Assembly: GCA_035048815.1 (NCBI GenBank)
Contig: JAUCBN010000023.1
Span: 1,123,501-1,187,500, forward strand
DNA length: 64,000 bases
Source: Abelmoschus esculentus
Taxonomy: Eukaryota; Streptophyta; Magnoliopsida; Malvales; Malvaceae
Direction of reading: 5' to 3'
The translations under genes were made by a program, and so were the position numbers. Positions 1 to 11,305 of this stretch are shown here, one piece after another; within the stretch, counting starts at the first letter, position 1, and each line of letters starts with the position of its first letter. Below the pieces are notes generated by a model that was given only the letters and a program-made list of their open reading frames with translations, was not told where the DNA came from and ran no database searches.

Positions 1-43
1 ACTAGCTTTCCATGTTTTTATTGACTTGTTGATTTCATTGTAG

Positions 44-162
44 TTGTGGACGACAAATTTGTCAAGGAACCTGTAAAGTTCTCCGATGAAGCCTCGAAAG
101 CAAAACAAGCATTCAACGGCTTCTCTCCTGGTTTCAAGAAAGGTGCCCTCTTTAACACCTAA
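44..162 (+). CDS. Possible 3'-terminal exon of an unidentified gene entering from the left
   Basis: An acceptor (TTGTAG, 38-43) is followed by an open frame ending at TAA 160-162. The codons read VDDKFVKEPVKFSDEASKAK and then about 18 further residues, lysine- and acid-rich. A possible donor (AAAG|GTGCCC) at 141/142 means the exon could instead end there. I do not recognise the family. The rest of the gene would lie outside the window, or this may be a relic like its neighbours. Confidence 0.35.
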
Positions 163-964
163 TATTTTTGGGTTTTGGAATTATTTTCTTACCGGATTTA
201 GTATTAACCGTCATGTGTCGCGATACTATAACTGTTTTAGTATGTTTCTGAGCTAGTGAAGTTTTATTTTATCGAACATAATCAACCTGAATTGTTTTCT
301 AGTCATACAAAACTGGTCCTGAAAATGGCAGAAGCTTAAAAACACGACAGTTCTAAGAGAAACAGAACATGTTATTTTGCAACACGATCAAAGTGCGTTA
401 CGTCGTGCATTTAGATGTTTATAATCATCAATCATTCATCAGATAAGCATGCTCGTTTAAGTTCGCCGATTCATTAATTCCGAGTATCTCACATGGTTTG
501 TGCAGGAAACGGTTCTTCGGGGGCGGTTGTTGATGTTGAAGCCGAAGTAAAAGATGCGGATTGAGAGCTAGCATAGACGGAAACAGTTCTTCGGTTTTTC
601 GTGTTAGATTGATAGTTTGCCAATGCTCCAACATATAGTTGCATAAGACTATTAGTTACTTCATTTCTCCAGAAATACAAGTTCCTAACAAAGGGATACA
701 ATCTTGCAACTTATGCATATCTGTATATATCTCTTACGCTGTCGGATCGGAGATGACTCGGTGAAGAAGATGGTCATGTTGTAGATCAAGATCAATAATG
801 TGACAGACATCGAGCAAATGCTTGACCGATTTCGTGTTGGTGTATCATAACTCTGTATTTTCAAATACTTCTAGCACAACCAGTTTGTGATTGCAAAGCT
901 CGGCCTATATCAATACTATACATACAGGGACTCACTAATTCGTTAAACTATGCAAATGTAAAAC
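163..964. other. No clear gene
   Basis: Moderately AT-rich DNA. Two overlapping minus-strand frames of about 70 codons exist (428-634 and 489-701), but they have no recognisable domain, no convincing splice sites and no family resemblance I can name. They may be noncoding or further debris from the decayed genes on either side. Confidence 0.4.
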
Positions 965-1263
965 CTACAGTTTTGGAGTAGCAGAACCGGGATTTGGAAC
1001 TCCAGTCTCTGAAGTGTCCATTACTGCAAATAAACCAAAATTTACATAAAAGATCAACTTTTTATCAGAGGCATAATAAGCAAAAAATTGTTAAATTCTT
1101 AATTAAATTTACTTTTGGTTCTTTATTATCCTTTGAAGATTGAATTCTTAAACATAAAAAATAGAAGATGAATGGTACCTTGATGAAGCTCAGAAACGGT
1201 TCCTTCGCTGAGGTCCATTGAAACGACACCGCTTCGCTTCTTCTTGTTCCTGTTTTTCGCCAT
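965..1263 (-). CDS. Small basic-headed protein (47 aa), possibly a truncated copy
   Basis: Two exons on minus: 1263-1179 and 1023-965, joined by a GT-AG intron with phase conserved. The product starts MAKNRNKKKRSGVVSMD and ends in SETGVPNPGSATPKL. The lysine/arginine-rich head followed by an acidic, serine-rich stretch resembles a small conserved plant protein family of unknown function. I recall family members continuing into a second basic region after this point, so this copy may be cut short at the TAG at 965. A GT directly follows that TAG, so loss of a downstream exon is possible. Function unknown; the basic head suggests a nuclear or nucleolar location. Confidence 0.45.
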
Positions 1264-1370
1264 GTCTTTGGGATTTCAGACGAGTCTTGCTGCAATAAAT
1301 TCTACAGGTGAGTTACGTTTAACAATTTAGTAACTTGGATGGCTATTGACTTCGATTGCAATTTATTGCA

Positions 1371-1654
1371 GACGAGTCTTGCTGCTGAAAGTATTGGTGG
1401 TCAGCTAGGAAGAGCTGATGTGGTATCACCTAGCCATTATTATTTTGAGGATAACTTGTCCATGGGATCTCGAACTCCTGTAGGGGGAGAGAGAATGGTT
1501 CGTTGAATGCAGTGGGAAATCTGCTAAAAGAGTTTTACCAGACGAAACAAGCTTCCGACGATGATGCAAAATCATTGGTGAAACCAGAACGCCACAGCCA
1601 ACTTCTGATGTGAATCTTGACGATGAGCTTCGAAGATTAGCATACATGAAATGA
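1371..1654 (+). pseudogene. Frameshifted coding relic, family unknown
   Basis: Plus-strand codons look like real protein but change frame twice. One frame gives SIGGQLGRADVVSPSHYYFE and then a run to about 1506. Another gives NAVGNLLKEFYQTKQASDDD from about 1508 to 1615. A third ends TSDVNLDDELRRLAYMK with TGA at 1652-1654. Amino-acid composition is protein-like in each part, and no single frame stays open. This fits a decayed exon. The 15-bp string gacgagtcttgctgc also occurs at 1279-1293, so a small local duplication took place here. Not assigned to a family. Confidence 0.4.
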
Positions 1655-1802
1655 TAAGTGTTCAGATGCCTTGAAACTGCAATTTCATTGTGTGCTCTCA
1701 TCTTTGTTGAACCCTAAACCAAACTATGGTTTTAGATCTTTGAACCTACAAGTGCACAGGTGATACATATCTCCAGTCTTAACAATACACAATGAATTGC
1801 AG

Positions 1803-1930
1803 AACAAGTTCGATACCGGACAAAAAGTTTTACGATCCGGAACGAACTTTTGCATGGACCCCGAACATTGTTGGCAACAGGGTTGTCAAGGAGGTTCAAG
1901 AGGTTTCTCAGGGGACCTTTTCCGGATCGG
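1803..1930 (+). pseudogene. Isolated exon-like segment, family unknown
   Basis: A 128-bp stretch is bounded by an acceptor (TTGCAG, to 1802) and a donor (CGG|GTATGT at 1931). Two frames are open through it. One includes KKFYDPERTFAWTPNIVGNR; the other includes GTNFCMDPEHCWQQGCQGGS. I cannot choose between them or name the family. No partner exon follows before the tRNA gene at 2043, so it is probably part of the same broken gene as the relic at 1371-1654. Confidence 0.3.
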
Positions 1931-2033
1931 GTATGTATTATGTAGTTAAGTTCGGCTCATTCCTATTAAAATGGGTTTGGATCTTGATCCACTTATTTAA
2001 GCTCAAAATTGGAAAGTTCCAAAAATTATATTT

Positions 2034-2041
2034 AAAAAAAA
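2034..2041 (-). terminator. Pol III terminator of tRNA-Gln
   Basis: A run of eight A on plus, read as T8 on minus, lies two bases past the 3' end of the tRNA. This is a strong RNA polymerase III stop. Confidence 0.75.
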
Positions 2042-2042
2042 T

Positions 2043-2114
2043 AGGTCCTACCGGGAGTCGAACCCAGGTCGCTGGATTCAAAGTCCAGAGTGCTAACCAC
2101 TACACCATAGAACC
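2043..2114 (-). tRNA. tRNA-Gln (anticodon UUG)
   Basis: A 72-nt gene on minus with a full cloverleaf. The acceptor stem GGTTCTA pairs with TAGGACC (one G-T). The D-arm contains TGGTGTAGTGGTTAGCAC (A box). The anticodon stem-loop CTGGACTTTGAATCCAG has anticodon TTG. The T-arm contains GGTTCGACTCC (B box). No CCA is encoded, as expected for a nuclear gene. A CAA motif lies just upstream on minus (complement of 2118-2120), as is common for plant tRNA genes. It appears functional; the plus-strand open frame running across it is spurious. Confidence 0.95.
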
Positions 2115-2120
2115 AATTTG

Positions 2121-2790
2121 AATGTTTTAAACGATTATAAGTATAAATATTTTTATTAACACATGACTCTATCGTTCTTTATACAGTAATGTTTCATTCG
2201 CTTTCTCTATTTTATTGATTAAGTAAAAAAATATATATTTTATGGTAAATGATAAGATTTAAATTTATATAAAATAAGTATTTTTGATCATTTAATTAAT
2301 AATGAATCTTATTATTATTATTATTATTTTTATTATAAGGCCTTAGAGTTGATTTAAAAACCAAAAAGTATTTTAAAATATAAGATCGGACACCTTTTAA
2401 ATTCACGATTATTTTATAAAAATGTAATTAATCAATTGTAAAAACATCTTACTCTATTATTAAAAATAAACTGGATGTTATTTTTTAATTACATTCATGT
2501 CACTCCATTTATCATTTGTAACAATAAAGTCATTATATTTGTCGTTTATAACAATTAAATCACTCAATTGCAACAAAAAGATTAACATTTGTTTCATTTT
2601 CAACGGTTGAGTAACTTCTTTGTTGCTAATTGCTATCGATTAATTAGGTGATTCGTCTATAATTTTTTAAAATTCAGTAACCCATTTGTAAATTTATAAT
2701 AATTGAGTATATATATATATACATATTCTAAGATTTAGTTAAACTATAAGGCATGTCCTTTAAAATTTTAGGTTTATATAGAGGCTATCA
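2121..2790. other. AT-rich intergenic DNA
   Basis: No gene seen. It contains short AT microsatellite runs (for example near 2707-2722) and ATT repeats near 2308-2330. Confidence 0.6.
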
Positions 2791-3073
2791 TGTCTTCTTC
2801 AACACTCGTAACGCTCGAAACAACCGAGGCATCCGGCCCCTACGCTGCCGGAAATTACTATATCAACATCTTCTTCAACACTCGTAACGCTTGAAATCCC
2901 TACGCTGCCGGAAATTACTATATCATCATCTTCTTGGACACTCGTAACGCTCGAAACAACCGCGGCATCCGGCCCCTACGCTGCCGGAAATTACTATATC
3001 ATCATCCTCTTCGACACTCGTAACGCTCGAAACAACCGAGGCATCCGGCCCCTACGCTGCAGGAAATTACTAA
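2791..3073 (+). repeat. 76-bp minisatellite, four units
   Basis: The anchor ACACTCGTAACGC starts at 2802, 2878, 2938 and 3014. Spacing is therefore 76, 60 and 76 bp. The second unit lacks 16 bp in the middle (the CAACCGAGGCATCCGG-like part). Units are otherwise nearly identical and far more GC-rich than the DNA around them. A short frame opens at ATG 2789 (MSSSTLVTLETTEASG and onward) and stops in unit 2. I do not think it is a gene. Confidence 0.85.
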
Positions 3074-3513
3074 TTTGAAAAGAAAAAAAGAGACAGAATA
3101 TGATACATAATCACGTCAACCCAGAGCAAAATTCATGCTTCTTCATCTAAAATAGCAGTGTATATAGTACAATCCTAATGAATTCAATGGTTTCAATCAA
3201 ATATTTCAACAGAAAAATGAGGCGAAACACATGTAACATAATACATATATAAGCACTCCAACCTCAAAAAGTGGACCGAAGAAGATAATGCATTGTGCCT
3301 AGAATTTATTTCCATGACCAAAAAACACCCATTATCTACAAGTAAGATGGCATTAGCACAGAGATGGGTACCTGGACCTTTACCATGTTCATAATGTTGA
3401 ACAATGGCATGGAACACGCGGTTCTCCTCTACATGAACTGGTCCGCCAATTCATCCCTTCACCTTCTCTCCTCTAAGGAGTCACAGATTGAGGGGTTCCA
3501 CTCAAACAGCACT
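3074..3513 (-). other. 3' flank / 3' UTR of the VAP-like gene
   Basis: Directly downstream (on minus) of the VAP stop codon. A 74-codon frame at 3193-3417 shows no family features and is probably UTR or noise. Confidence 0.4.
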
Positions 3514-5537
3514 TCATGTTGAATCTACCTCTTCAACTTGCTGACGTGCCAGGTATTTTTCCCTTCGCTCTTTCTGAAATCATCAAATATAAGTAAAATA
3601 AGAAGGGGGAGAAGGGGAAAGGAGCATTGATTCAGATTATAGATAAATAATTACCCATTCATCGATTACAAGAACTTCCCCGACAACCCGGGGACCTGTG
3701 TCAGGGGCAGGTTTCTTGCGTGTTTCAACAGCAGCCTCAGCCTCAGCTAACTGATGCTTAAGTTTGTCCAATGCCTTAAGGAACAAGAAGAAAATAAACC
3801 ATTGAAAGGCTAAACCAAGGACACCTAAAGTGCAGAAAGCAAAACAATGCTAATACAATTAACTACTTACAGGACTAGGCCGCCCCACATCAAGGAATAC
3901 AACCCGCAAAATTCTTTCTACAGTCACTTGTTCCCTTTGTTCATCAAACTATACAACATAAGGCATAATAAAAAGAATCTTTGTTAGCATTGGGTTCTTA
4001 AGTTTAGCAGGGGTTAGTTAACATACAATAAAGGTAAACAATCAAATTATAATAAAAATAACACACCCAACAAGCACATTAGGCATTAACTAAAATTTGT
4101 TTGGTAATTAACATGAAGGAAATCCATCTTATAACTACCTATCCAATTAATTGATACTAAACAGGACATTATCCTGCAGCAATTTGACTAAACTCATTAT
4201 ATTGCCCTTACCAAAAAAAGCTATTACACACTAAACAAAAATATTCTTCAAAAGTGGGCTCTGGTCCAGCTATGATTAGAAGAAAATGGCAATATAATCA
4301 GACTATTCTCCAAAGCAGTGTTTTCTAACGACAATTATTCATGCATGCCAGCCAAATGAAAACAGAGAAACTTTACGAAGCTTAAAAAAACCTTTAAGCA
4401 GATTCCGTTTTACCCAAATAAGAACAATGAACTACAGCAGCAACTTAACAAGCATTTTCACATCAACATTTTCAAATATCCTAAATTTCCCATTAAATTC
4501 ATCCATGGAACTTTAAGAGAAAACGTCGAGTATAGAAGAAGCATGAAAATTAATGAACTTACAAGCTCGGGCAAGTAATCCACTCCGGCTGTTACCTTCA
4601 AGCTCATTATCTTAAATTTAACTTTACTCTTTAAATCCACCTGCACCTCATTATTCTCCGGACGCTCTATAAATTTAAAAACTGACAAAAAAATTCAAAC
4701 AAACCAAATCAAACAAAATTCTTATAATAAAACCTCAAAATAGAGCTGCCAAATTTTACTACCAGTCGCGAAAATGCTTTCCCCTGGCGCCAAAATGCCA
4801 CCGGGTGGACGCATAAAACAACTCTTCGGCGCAGTAGTTTGAAACTACAAGAGAATAATAAAAAATAGTATATAACATATAAACAGCAAGATTAAACGAA
4901 ACCGCCAAATGTTATGATATTAACTGTAAAAATTAGTGAATTAACCGTTATAAGTTTAACCGTTGCAAGAAGTCTCATCTTAATGGTCAGTGAGAATTTG
5001 AACCAAAATTGGCATCAATTCATTGACAAATCATGACTTGAAATGAAAAGATTCGCGTAAATTACGATGAATTTTGGCGTAAAATACAAGAGAAGTAAAA
5101 ACTTAGTAACTCAAATTTTACCTTGAAAGCTACGTGAGATTTACTAGTGTTCTTCAACCTGATCGCACTTCTCGCCTGAGTTCCAGGTTCATCTACAGTT
5201 AGAAAACAAAAATTGACAAAATTAAAAAGTACATAGAAATTTAGCTCTACGAAATCAAATGCTAAGCAAAGCGGGGATTAGTACAAGGGAAGTAGAGGTT
5301 ATTAGAAGGATCGAGTCGAAGACGGCGCCGAGGAGGAACAAGCAATCTGGCAATGGAAGAAACAGATTTGGAATGCTTGACGGGCACCGTCTCCGAATGG
5401 CGGCTTCCATTGTGGTTGAGATTTCTAGTCGAAGAAGAAAACGAAGAGTTGTTCGTCGTCGACGAAGTTTGCCAAAAGGGACAGAGTCCAAACACCTTCC
5501 TCTCGGAGCTCCGCTGCTTCCGGTCATCGATCCCCAT
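3514..5537 (-). CDS. VAP/MSP-domain protein (vesicle-associated protein 4-like)
   Basis: Seven exons on minus: 5537-5285, 5192-5122, 4844-4763, 4681-4563, 3948-3871, 3774-3655, 3573-3514; all junctions are GT-AG and in phase. The N-terminus (about 80 residues) is serine-rich and disordered. The MSP domain begins at RRRLRLDPSNNLYFPYEPGT and continues through RSAIRLKNTSKSHVAFK, the conserved TTAPKSCFMRPPGGILAPGE and FKIMSLKV. It is followed by a coiled coil (ALDKLKHQLAEAEAAVETRK) and the C-terminal ERREKYLARQQVEEVDST. Proteins of this family (plant VAP27/VAP4 group) bind FFAT-type motifs and tether membranes at the ER or other contact sites. This group lacks an obvious C-terminal transmembrane anchor, and none is visible here. 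An in-frame ATG four codons upstream (5549) is possible; I chose 5537 because its MGIDDRK matches how I recall family members starting. Confidence 0.9.
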
Positions 5538-5549
5538 GTGCCGTCGCAA

Positions 5550-7125
5550 AGTCAGCCGTCGACTGTGGCGGTAAAATTATCCCTCTTTTATCGCCGATAA
5601 AAAATATTAAAATATACCGACGAAATGAATTTTTTATATAAAAAAATTGGCTACATTCCTGCGAATTTAAACGCTGGTCGGATTTGATACATTTATTTAA
5701 TTGTAATTAATTGCAGTTTGGCCTCCGCCGCTGACAAGACTGTACCTTGGTGGCATTCACGTAATTAATGTCAGGTTCCAAGGATTATCTTGAACTCAAA
5801 GTACAAACCTTTTAAGGGATATTATAGTCAATGACTTCCTTTTTCGAAGGTCATTAATTATGGATTAATTAAATTAGGTGAAAATAATAAGAGAGAGAGA
5901 AGAGGTGCATTTACAAAGGTGGGCTTGTTTGTTGGAGGATTAGTTGGGACGTTAGGAATTAATTAGGTGAATTAAATTAATTAATTAATTTTAAAAATAT
6001 ATAATTATGTTTTTTAATTATATTTCTTAACGCAGTTTTGTACTTATTTATACAAAGGTACAGTTTAATATTGTTTTTAAAAAATACAGTAGAAAAATGT
6101 GATAAAAAAGTATAATAATTTTTTTTTAAAAATTTTAGTTTGAAATATATATGTTTAATATTACTGTTAAAAAGTGCTTTTAAAAAAATAAATAATTATT
6201 TTAGACATGACTTCATAAGTTAAAAAATATATATTTAAATAATAATTAAATTATTTCATATTATAATATTAATTTAAATATGATAAAATATAAAAATATT
6301 AATAAATGAATACATAAATTATTTTTAAAAAATACTTTTTAAAAGTGCTTTTGAAAAAATATATAATTTTTATATGAATATATAATTTTTAAATTAAAAA
6401 AATAATTTATGTTAAATATAATTATGTATTTGTAAAAATTAAATTATAATAAAACATAGTAAGTGAAGGTTAAAATTATAATCTGACTCTTAAAAGCATT
6501 TTTCTAACCGCAAAAAACTATAAATTTTAGCTTCTGCGTTTGAGTTAAAAATCACTTTTAAAACGTAGTTTTTTTTAAATTAATTGTTTAGCATTGTTTT
6601 GCGTTTCAAACCAAATTTTAGTCCAAAAGCTGGTTTGAAAATCATTGCTAAACAAAACCAAAGTCAATGAAACAAGGAAGGTATTAATATTTTTAGGGAA
6701 TAGTTAAATAGCTGACTTTTTAAAGTATATTATTAATGATAAAATATTAATTAAATTATATATAAAAATTTGTATTTTAATTAATAGGGGTGGTTCAATT
6801 GATAAACAATTTAATTTTATTTATATAAATCACTGATTTAAAATATTATATACAAAAATTTTTATTAACAGATTCGCTTATTAAAGTTTAGACAGACTCA
6901 AAGGATATATTAATGGTTAAAATATCTACACAAAATTATGATTTATTTACACTAAAATAAAAAAAATGAGAAGATCGAAATACAATATATCCTAAATACG
7001 TTAAAATTTATGAATAATTTAGTATTAATATTTGTAATACAATTATAAGGGTTGGTCTAAGACATTAAATATTTAAAATATAATTAATTTAATTTTTTAA
7101 TAATAACAACAAATTTTATCAACCT
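5550..7125. other. AT-rich intergenic DNA
   Basis: VAP promoter side followed by very AT-rich sequence with many poly-A/T runs. No gene, RNA or clear transposon end seen. A GAGA run lies near 5891-5902. Confidence 0.5.
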
Positions 7126-7389
7126 TCAAAATCTAATGGTATTCGGCCCAAAGCAGCTCAAATCCATAACTTTCTTCACATTAACTTCAGATTTATTCAT
7201 CAATGCATATGAAGCAGATGAAGAAGAAAGGGTTTTAGCCTGAGAATATGATCTCACATGGCTCTTCGCATGTTGATGAAGAGATTTAATCGTGTGATTC
7301 CACCGGCAAATTCCTTGGTCCTTGAGGGCTTCCACTGCTCCTATTGTCGCAGCAACGATCCAGGTTTTCCTCGCTGCTCCGCTGCTCAT
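7126..7389 (-). CDS. Wound-responsive family protein (DUF3774)
   Basis: An intronless 87-residue protein. The start SSGAARKTWIVAATIGAVEA, the core LKDQGICRWNHTIKSLHQHA, a serine-rich middle (SQAKTLSSSSASYALMNK) and the end VMDLSCFGPN match the plant DUF3774 / wound-induced small protein family, whose members are typically 80-100 residues. Family members are induced by wounding or hypoxia; their biochemical role is not established. The hydrophobic N-terminal stretch (WIVAATIGAVEAL) is typical. Probably a working gene: full length, no breaks, TATA box about 100 bp upstream. Confidence 0.9.
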   Translation of the reverse strand: MSSGAARKTWIVAATIGAVEALKDQGICRWNHTIKSLHQHAKSHVRSYSQAKTLSSSSASYALMNKSEVNVKKVMDLSCFGPNTIRF

Positions 7390-7489
7390 TGTTGATTTTT
7401 TCTTCTTTTCTATGAAAATTTTCCTGGAAAATCTTTCTTTTTCTGGGTATTGGATACTTGATTTTGAGAAAGGAAATGTATTGGGATTA

Positions 7490-7496
7490 TTTTATA
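7490..7496 (-). promoter_or_regulatory. TATA box of the DUF3774 gene
   Basis: Minus-strand CTATAAAATA, about 100 bp upstream of the ATG at 7389, which is the expected spacing for a plant gene with a short leader. Confidence 0.55.
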
Positions 7497-7619
7497 GGGG
7501 AAAAGAGGGGAAAATCCCAAAACCAAGTGGCGGTTTAAGCCAGATATCCGGAGGTCGCCCCCAGGTTTTTGGCGACGAAAACAAGAAATCCGTGGGCTTC
7601 CTTTTCATCACTCAATTAT

Positions 7620-8660
7620 CTTTTTATTTTTATTTTAATCATTATTTTTTAAATTTTTATTTTAATTATTCTAAATTATTTAATTACTATTTTAATATAA
7701 TATAATATTTATTTTAATCATTAAATTTATTTATAGACTCGTTTATAAATTTATTTGTACGCTCGTTTAAAATTTTGTTTATAAGATAAAAATGCTCGTA
7801 AATACTACTTTTCAGGTTGAAATGTAGGTTTTGTTTTGTTATTTTGTTTTATTTTTTTATTGTTAATTTAATTAACCTTTATGAATACTTGAATGAATAC
7901 ATTCGTGAACACTAAAAAAATAATACGAAAACCTTTAAAATAAACAAATTAGCATGAATCTGATATAAATACTTTTAAAAATAAACAACCGAACACAAAT
8001 ATATTAATAATATTGGGCCGAAATTATGTAGTTTACAATGAAAGAATATTTAGGGGTAAATGAATAAAGTATTCAACTAATTGTTCGTATAACGTTTTAT
8101 TTATGTTTATTTATTAAACTAACTAAATAAATACAAACAAAAGTTTTGTGTTTGTTTAATAAACAAATGAACACGAATAAAAGTATATTCTGTTTGTTTA
8201 TTTTCATAAACAATTTTTTTTATAGGCTCGTTTATAGCTGAATAAAAAAAATCCTTTAATTTGGGCCATTAAAAGACGAATAATAAATAACATATATTAT
8301 TATATAATCGAGTTAAAATATATTTATTCCTTGAATTTCATAAATTTTACTAACTTGGTACTTGTAATATTTTTTGTTCACATTATTTTTTGAATTTTAA
8401 AACTTTATTCATTTTAGTCTTTTTCAAGATATGATATGACACTTTGATATTATACCTTTTGGGACAATCTTAAATTACAACATTGTCGAGATGGCCAAAA
8501 AGGAAAATTCAAAGACTAACACAGGTAAAAAATTACAAGGATCAAATTAGAATTTTTTGCAAATTCAGGGAGTAAATATTGCTTTATCCCTTTATTATAT
8601 ACATTCGTAGTAATCACTTTTATCTAAACTCCTAATTATGGATTTATATCCTATAGACGG
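7620..8660. other. AT-rich intergenic DNA
   Basis: No gene seen. Short direct repeats of the type GCTCGTTTATAAATTTATTT occur around 7736-7800 and 8225-8240, suggesting old repeat debris. Confidence 0.45.
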
Positions 8661-9925
8661 GAGTAAACTAAAAGTTTCTATAATCGTCTTAATTTTAGGG
8701 TTTAGAGTTTTAGTTTAGGGTATATAATTTAAGAGTGTAGGTGTTTAGAATTTATAGATGATGATTAAAATTTAGAGGTTAAGATTTAATGATTGAGGTT
8801 TTATTTTTAGGATAATATAATTAATATTTAAGTTTTAACTTATAATATTACACCGTATTTGTTCTATAGCAGCGTTCATGGACGGATCTAGAAATCTTAA
8901 TTTGATAGTTCACCGGTCAATAATAAATTATATATATGTATATGTTTGATAATACTTAAAATTAATCGTTCAATATTATTTTATAGTAAAAGTATAAATA
9001 AAATTATTACCATTAAAATTAAAGTCCTTGTTACAATATACTTCTAGAATTAAATCCATTATCAAAAAATTATGATGATCAAAGAATCATCAATAAAGTA
9101 ATTACTCTTGAAGTTAAGGATAGAACCTCATCACATGAATTGTGGTTATTTTAGGGTCATGTGCATAACTTTTTAGAGCTAATACTTTGATGTTAGATTT
9201 TAGGGTTTTGAGATTCTTAGTCTGGTTCACTACTGTTAACCATTAGATCAATTTGAAACTGTATTATGTTAAATTTCTAACAAATAGATCAATTTAAAAT
9301 TAAATTATGTTAAATTTCTAACAAAGTGAATATTTTTCAATGTTAAGATATTTGATTGGCACCATTTAGTCCATCAAAATTTTGACCTTGGTAGTAATTG
9401 TAAATTTGAAAAGTTAAGATTATTTTTTGAGAAGAAAACTTTACGTGTCACGACAATATTTCTTAACCGGTTAACAGAAATTAACATAATAAAAGAATAT
9501 CAAAAATTTAATGACTATAATAAAATAATTCGATTTCAGTGACTAAAATAAAAACATCCTGAAACTTCAATTACTACTAATATAATTTACCCTATTTTTA
9601 ATGGTAGGTCATGTGACCTACCTTGCACCAAAGTGCATCCGTTCCTGGCGGCGTCCATAGTGGCGTTTTCGTAACAAACGCCACAATAAATCGCATAATA
9701 GTGGCATAAATTCTAAACACCGCTAATAACAAACGTCACTACATATCTTAAAAAACGACGCTAATAACCTGTTTTGTTGTAGTATAAATCTTGAATTATA
9801 TCCCTAAACCCTAAATTTTAACTATTATCCCTGAATTCTAAATGTATATACTTAAACTCTACGCCCTAAACTAAGACAATAAACCCTAAAATTAAGACGC
9901 TTACGAAACTTTCAGTTGAATTATT
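8661..9925. repeat. Inverted repeat with telomere-like arms (about 140 bp)
   Basis: The left arm (about 8661-8800) contains CGTCTTAATTTTAGGGTTTA and then TTTAGTTTAGGGTATA. The reverse complement of 9785-9925 contains CGTCTTAATTTTAGGGTTTA and TCTTAGTTTAGGGCGTA in the same order. Arms are about 140 bp and about 80% alike by eye. The TTTAGGG-like words recall degenerate plant telomere repeats. The roughly 1-kb middle holds no gene. Confidence 0.6.
9604..9784 (-). mobile_element. CACTA-like transposon end remnant
   Basis: Read on minus from 9784, the sequence starts TACTACAACAAAACAGG, one base away from the CACTACAA start typical of plant CACTA (En/Spm) elements. It continues into short subterminal inverted words such as GTGGCGTTTGTTACGAAAACGCC. 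Such GC-richer subterminal arrays are typical. No second end and no transposase were found, so this is a fragment. Confidence 0.4.
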
Positions 9926-9929
9926 ATAA

Positions 9930-11220
9930 ATCTCAATCGAATTCTAACCCCCCATCCCAATTTGAAAATGCATATCAAAGACTCTATACATTGGATAAAT
10001 ACTTCATCCAATGTGTATCCCATCATCAGCAAGTCTTTGTTTACAAATGGGACTGATAAGGAAGCAAGTTCCATGCATTGGACAAAGCTTTACCTAATCA
10101 ATATAATAATACAAATAATTAATAGGAATTAGTTACATTTTTTTCTAACCAATAATTAATGTTTATGTGCCAAAAATAGAGACATAAAGCCAAGTTTTTC
10201 ATTTAAAAATTAATAATTTTTTTAGATAATGGCATGCAGTAAGGTTGATTTGCAATTATCACAAAGTCTCCATTGACAAGCTTAACTATCTTGATTAGGC
10301 TTAAAGGAAACAGCTAAGCTTTAACAGTTTGATTTTGACATTTTTTTTCTTATAATAAGAATTTATATATATATAAATTGACGTTTTATATTTAATTTTA
10401 ACAATTTGATCTTTAGTTAATTATAAGGAAGTGAAGTTATAAAATTTTAAGGTGCGAAAATAGATTTGTAAAAAAAATATTTTTTTTTAAATTTTTAGGG
10501 GTGATTATCTTTTCCAACCCTCGATCCATCGTTGATTTATTGGATCAAATTCTTTTATTTTAATTCATGTTTTCTCTTGATTGCATGACTCGTGAAAAGA
10601 AAAGATCGAAGTTTAAAAATAATAAGTGAACTTATCGATATATAAATGTATAACTTTACAAGAATTTCATTCGCACTTAAAATCAACCAAGTGATCTCAA
10701 TAAAAAAAAAATCTTCATTTTAAGAGACTCGAGTTTGAGCAGTTTTTGTCTCCAAGATATGTGTCTTATCAAAGGGTTAAGTATATATATGAAAAAAATA
10801 CTACCCTATTATCACTTTAAGACTATTTTAAAAAATTATTTAAATTGAAATATACTTAACTTATCAATTATAACATTTAATAGAATTAAGTGGACTTATC
10901 ATATTTGACCGATTGATCAAGCTGCTCGTTTTTATTTCTTTATATTCCTTTAGATCATAAGTTCTAAATCCAGTAGAAACACTTCTTTTCTTTTCTTATA
11001 TCCCCACTTTCTTTCTGCTCTAAGTAGGGTTAGGATTAGAATTAAGACAGATAAAAATTATAGTATTAAGTATAATACATCATAATTATTATACTTGTTT
11101 TGGTGCACTAAAGAAAGGGGACATTACCCTTGAAAAGGAAACAAGTCCAACCAATAGCATATTGCTAGGGAAAGAAAAAAAATTAGTATCTATTCTCCAT
11201 TATTTCACATAATAATGTTC
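9930..11220. other. AT-rich intergenic DNA
   Basis: No gene seen; runs of A/T and short AT microsatellites (near 10364-10376 and 10782-10790). Confidence 0.5.
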
Positions 11221-11305
11221 AATCACTCTACTGAGATTGTTGGTGTTTAAACCCGTGACTTTTAGGAACAACAACCGTTCTTTTAACCACTTAGATTAGA
11301 GAGCT
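11221..11305 (-). mobile_element. tRNA-derived SINE-like fragment
   Basis: On minus it reads TCTAAGTGGTTAAAAGAACG (A-box-like), then GTTGTTGTTCCTAAAAGTCA and CGGGTTTAAACACC (B-box-like). The same head occurs at 13190-13352 and 43310-43437, so this is a dispersed family. Only the head region is clear here. Confidence 0.5.

Noticed and set aside
1792..2121. 109-codon frame covering the tRNA-Gln gene
   Set aside because: It runs through the antisense of a perfect tRNA and through a donor site at 1931; only the exon-like 1803-1930 part deserves notice.
2791..3073. CRISPR array
   Set aside because: Repeat units are contiguous 76-bp tandem copies without unique spacers, in a plant nuclear genome.
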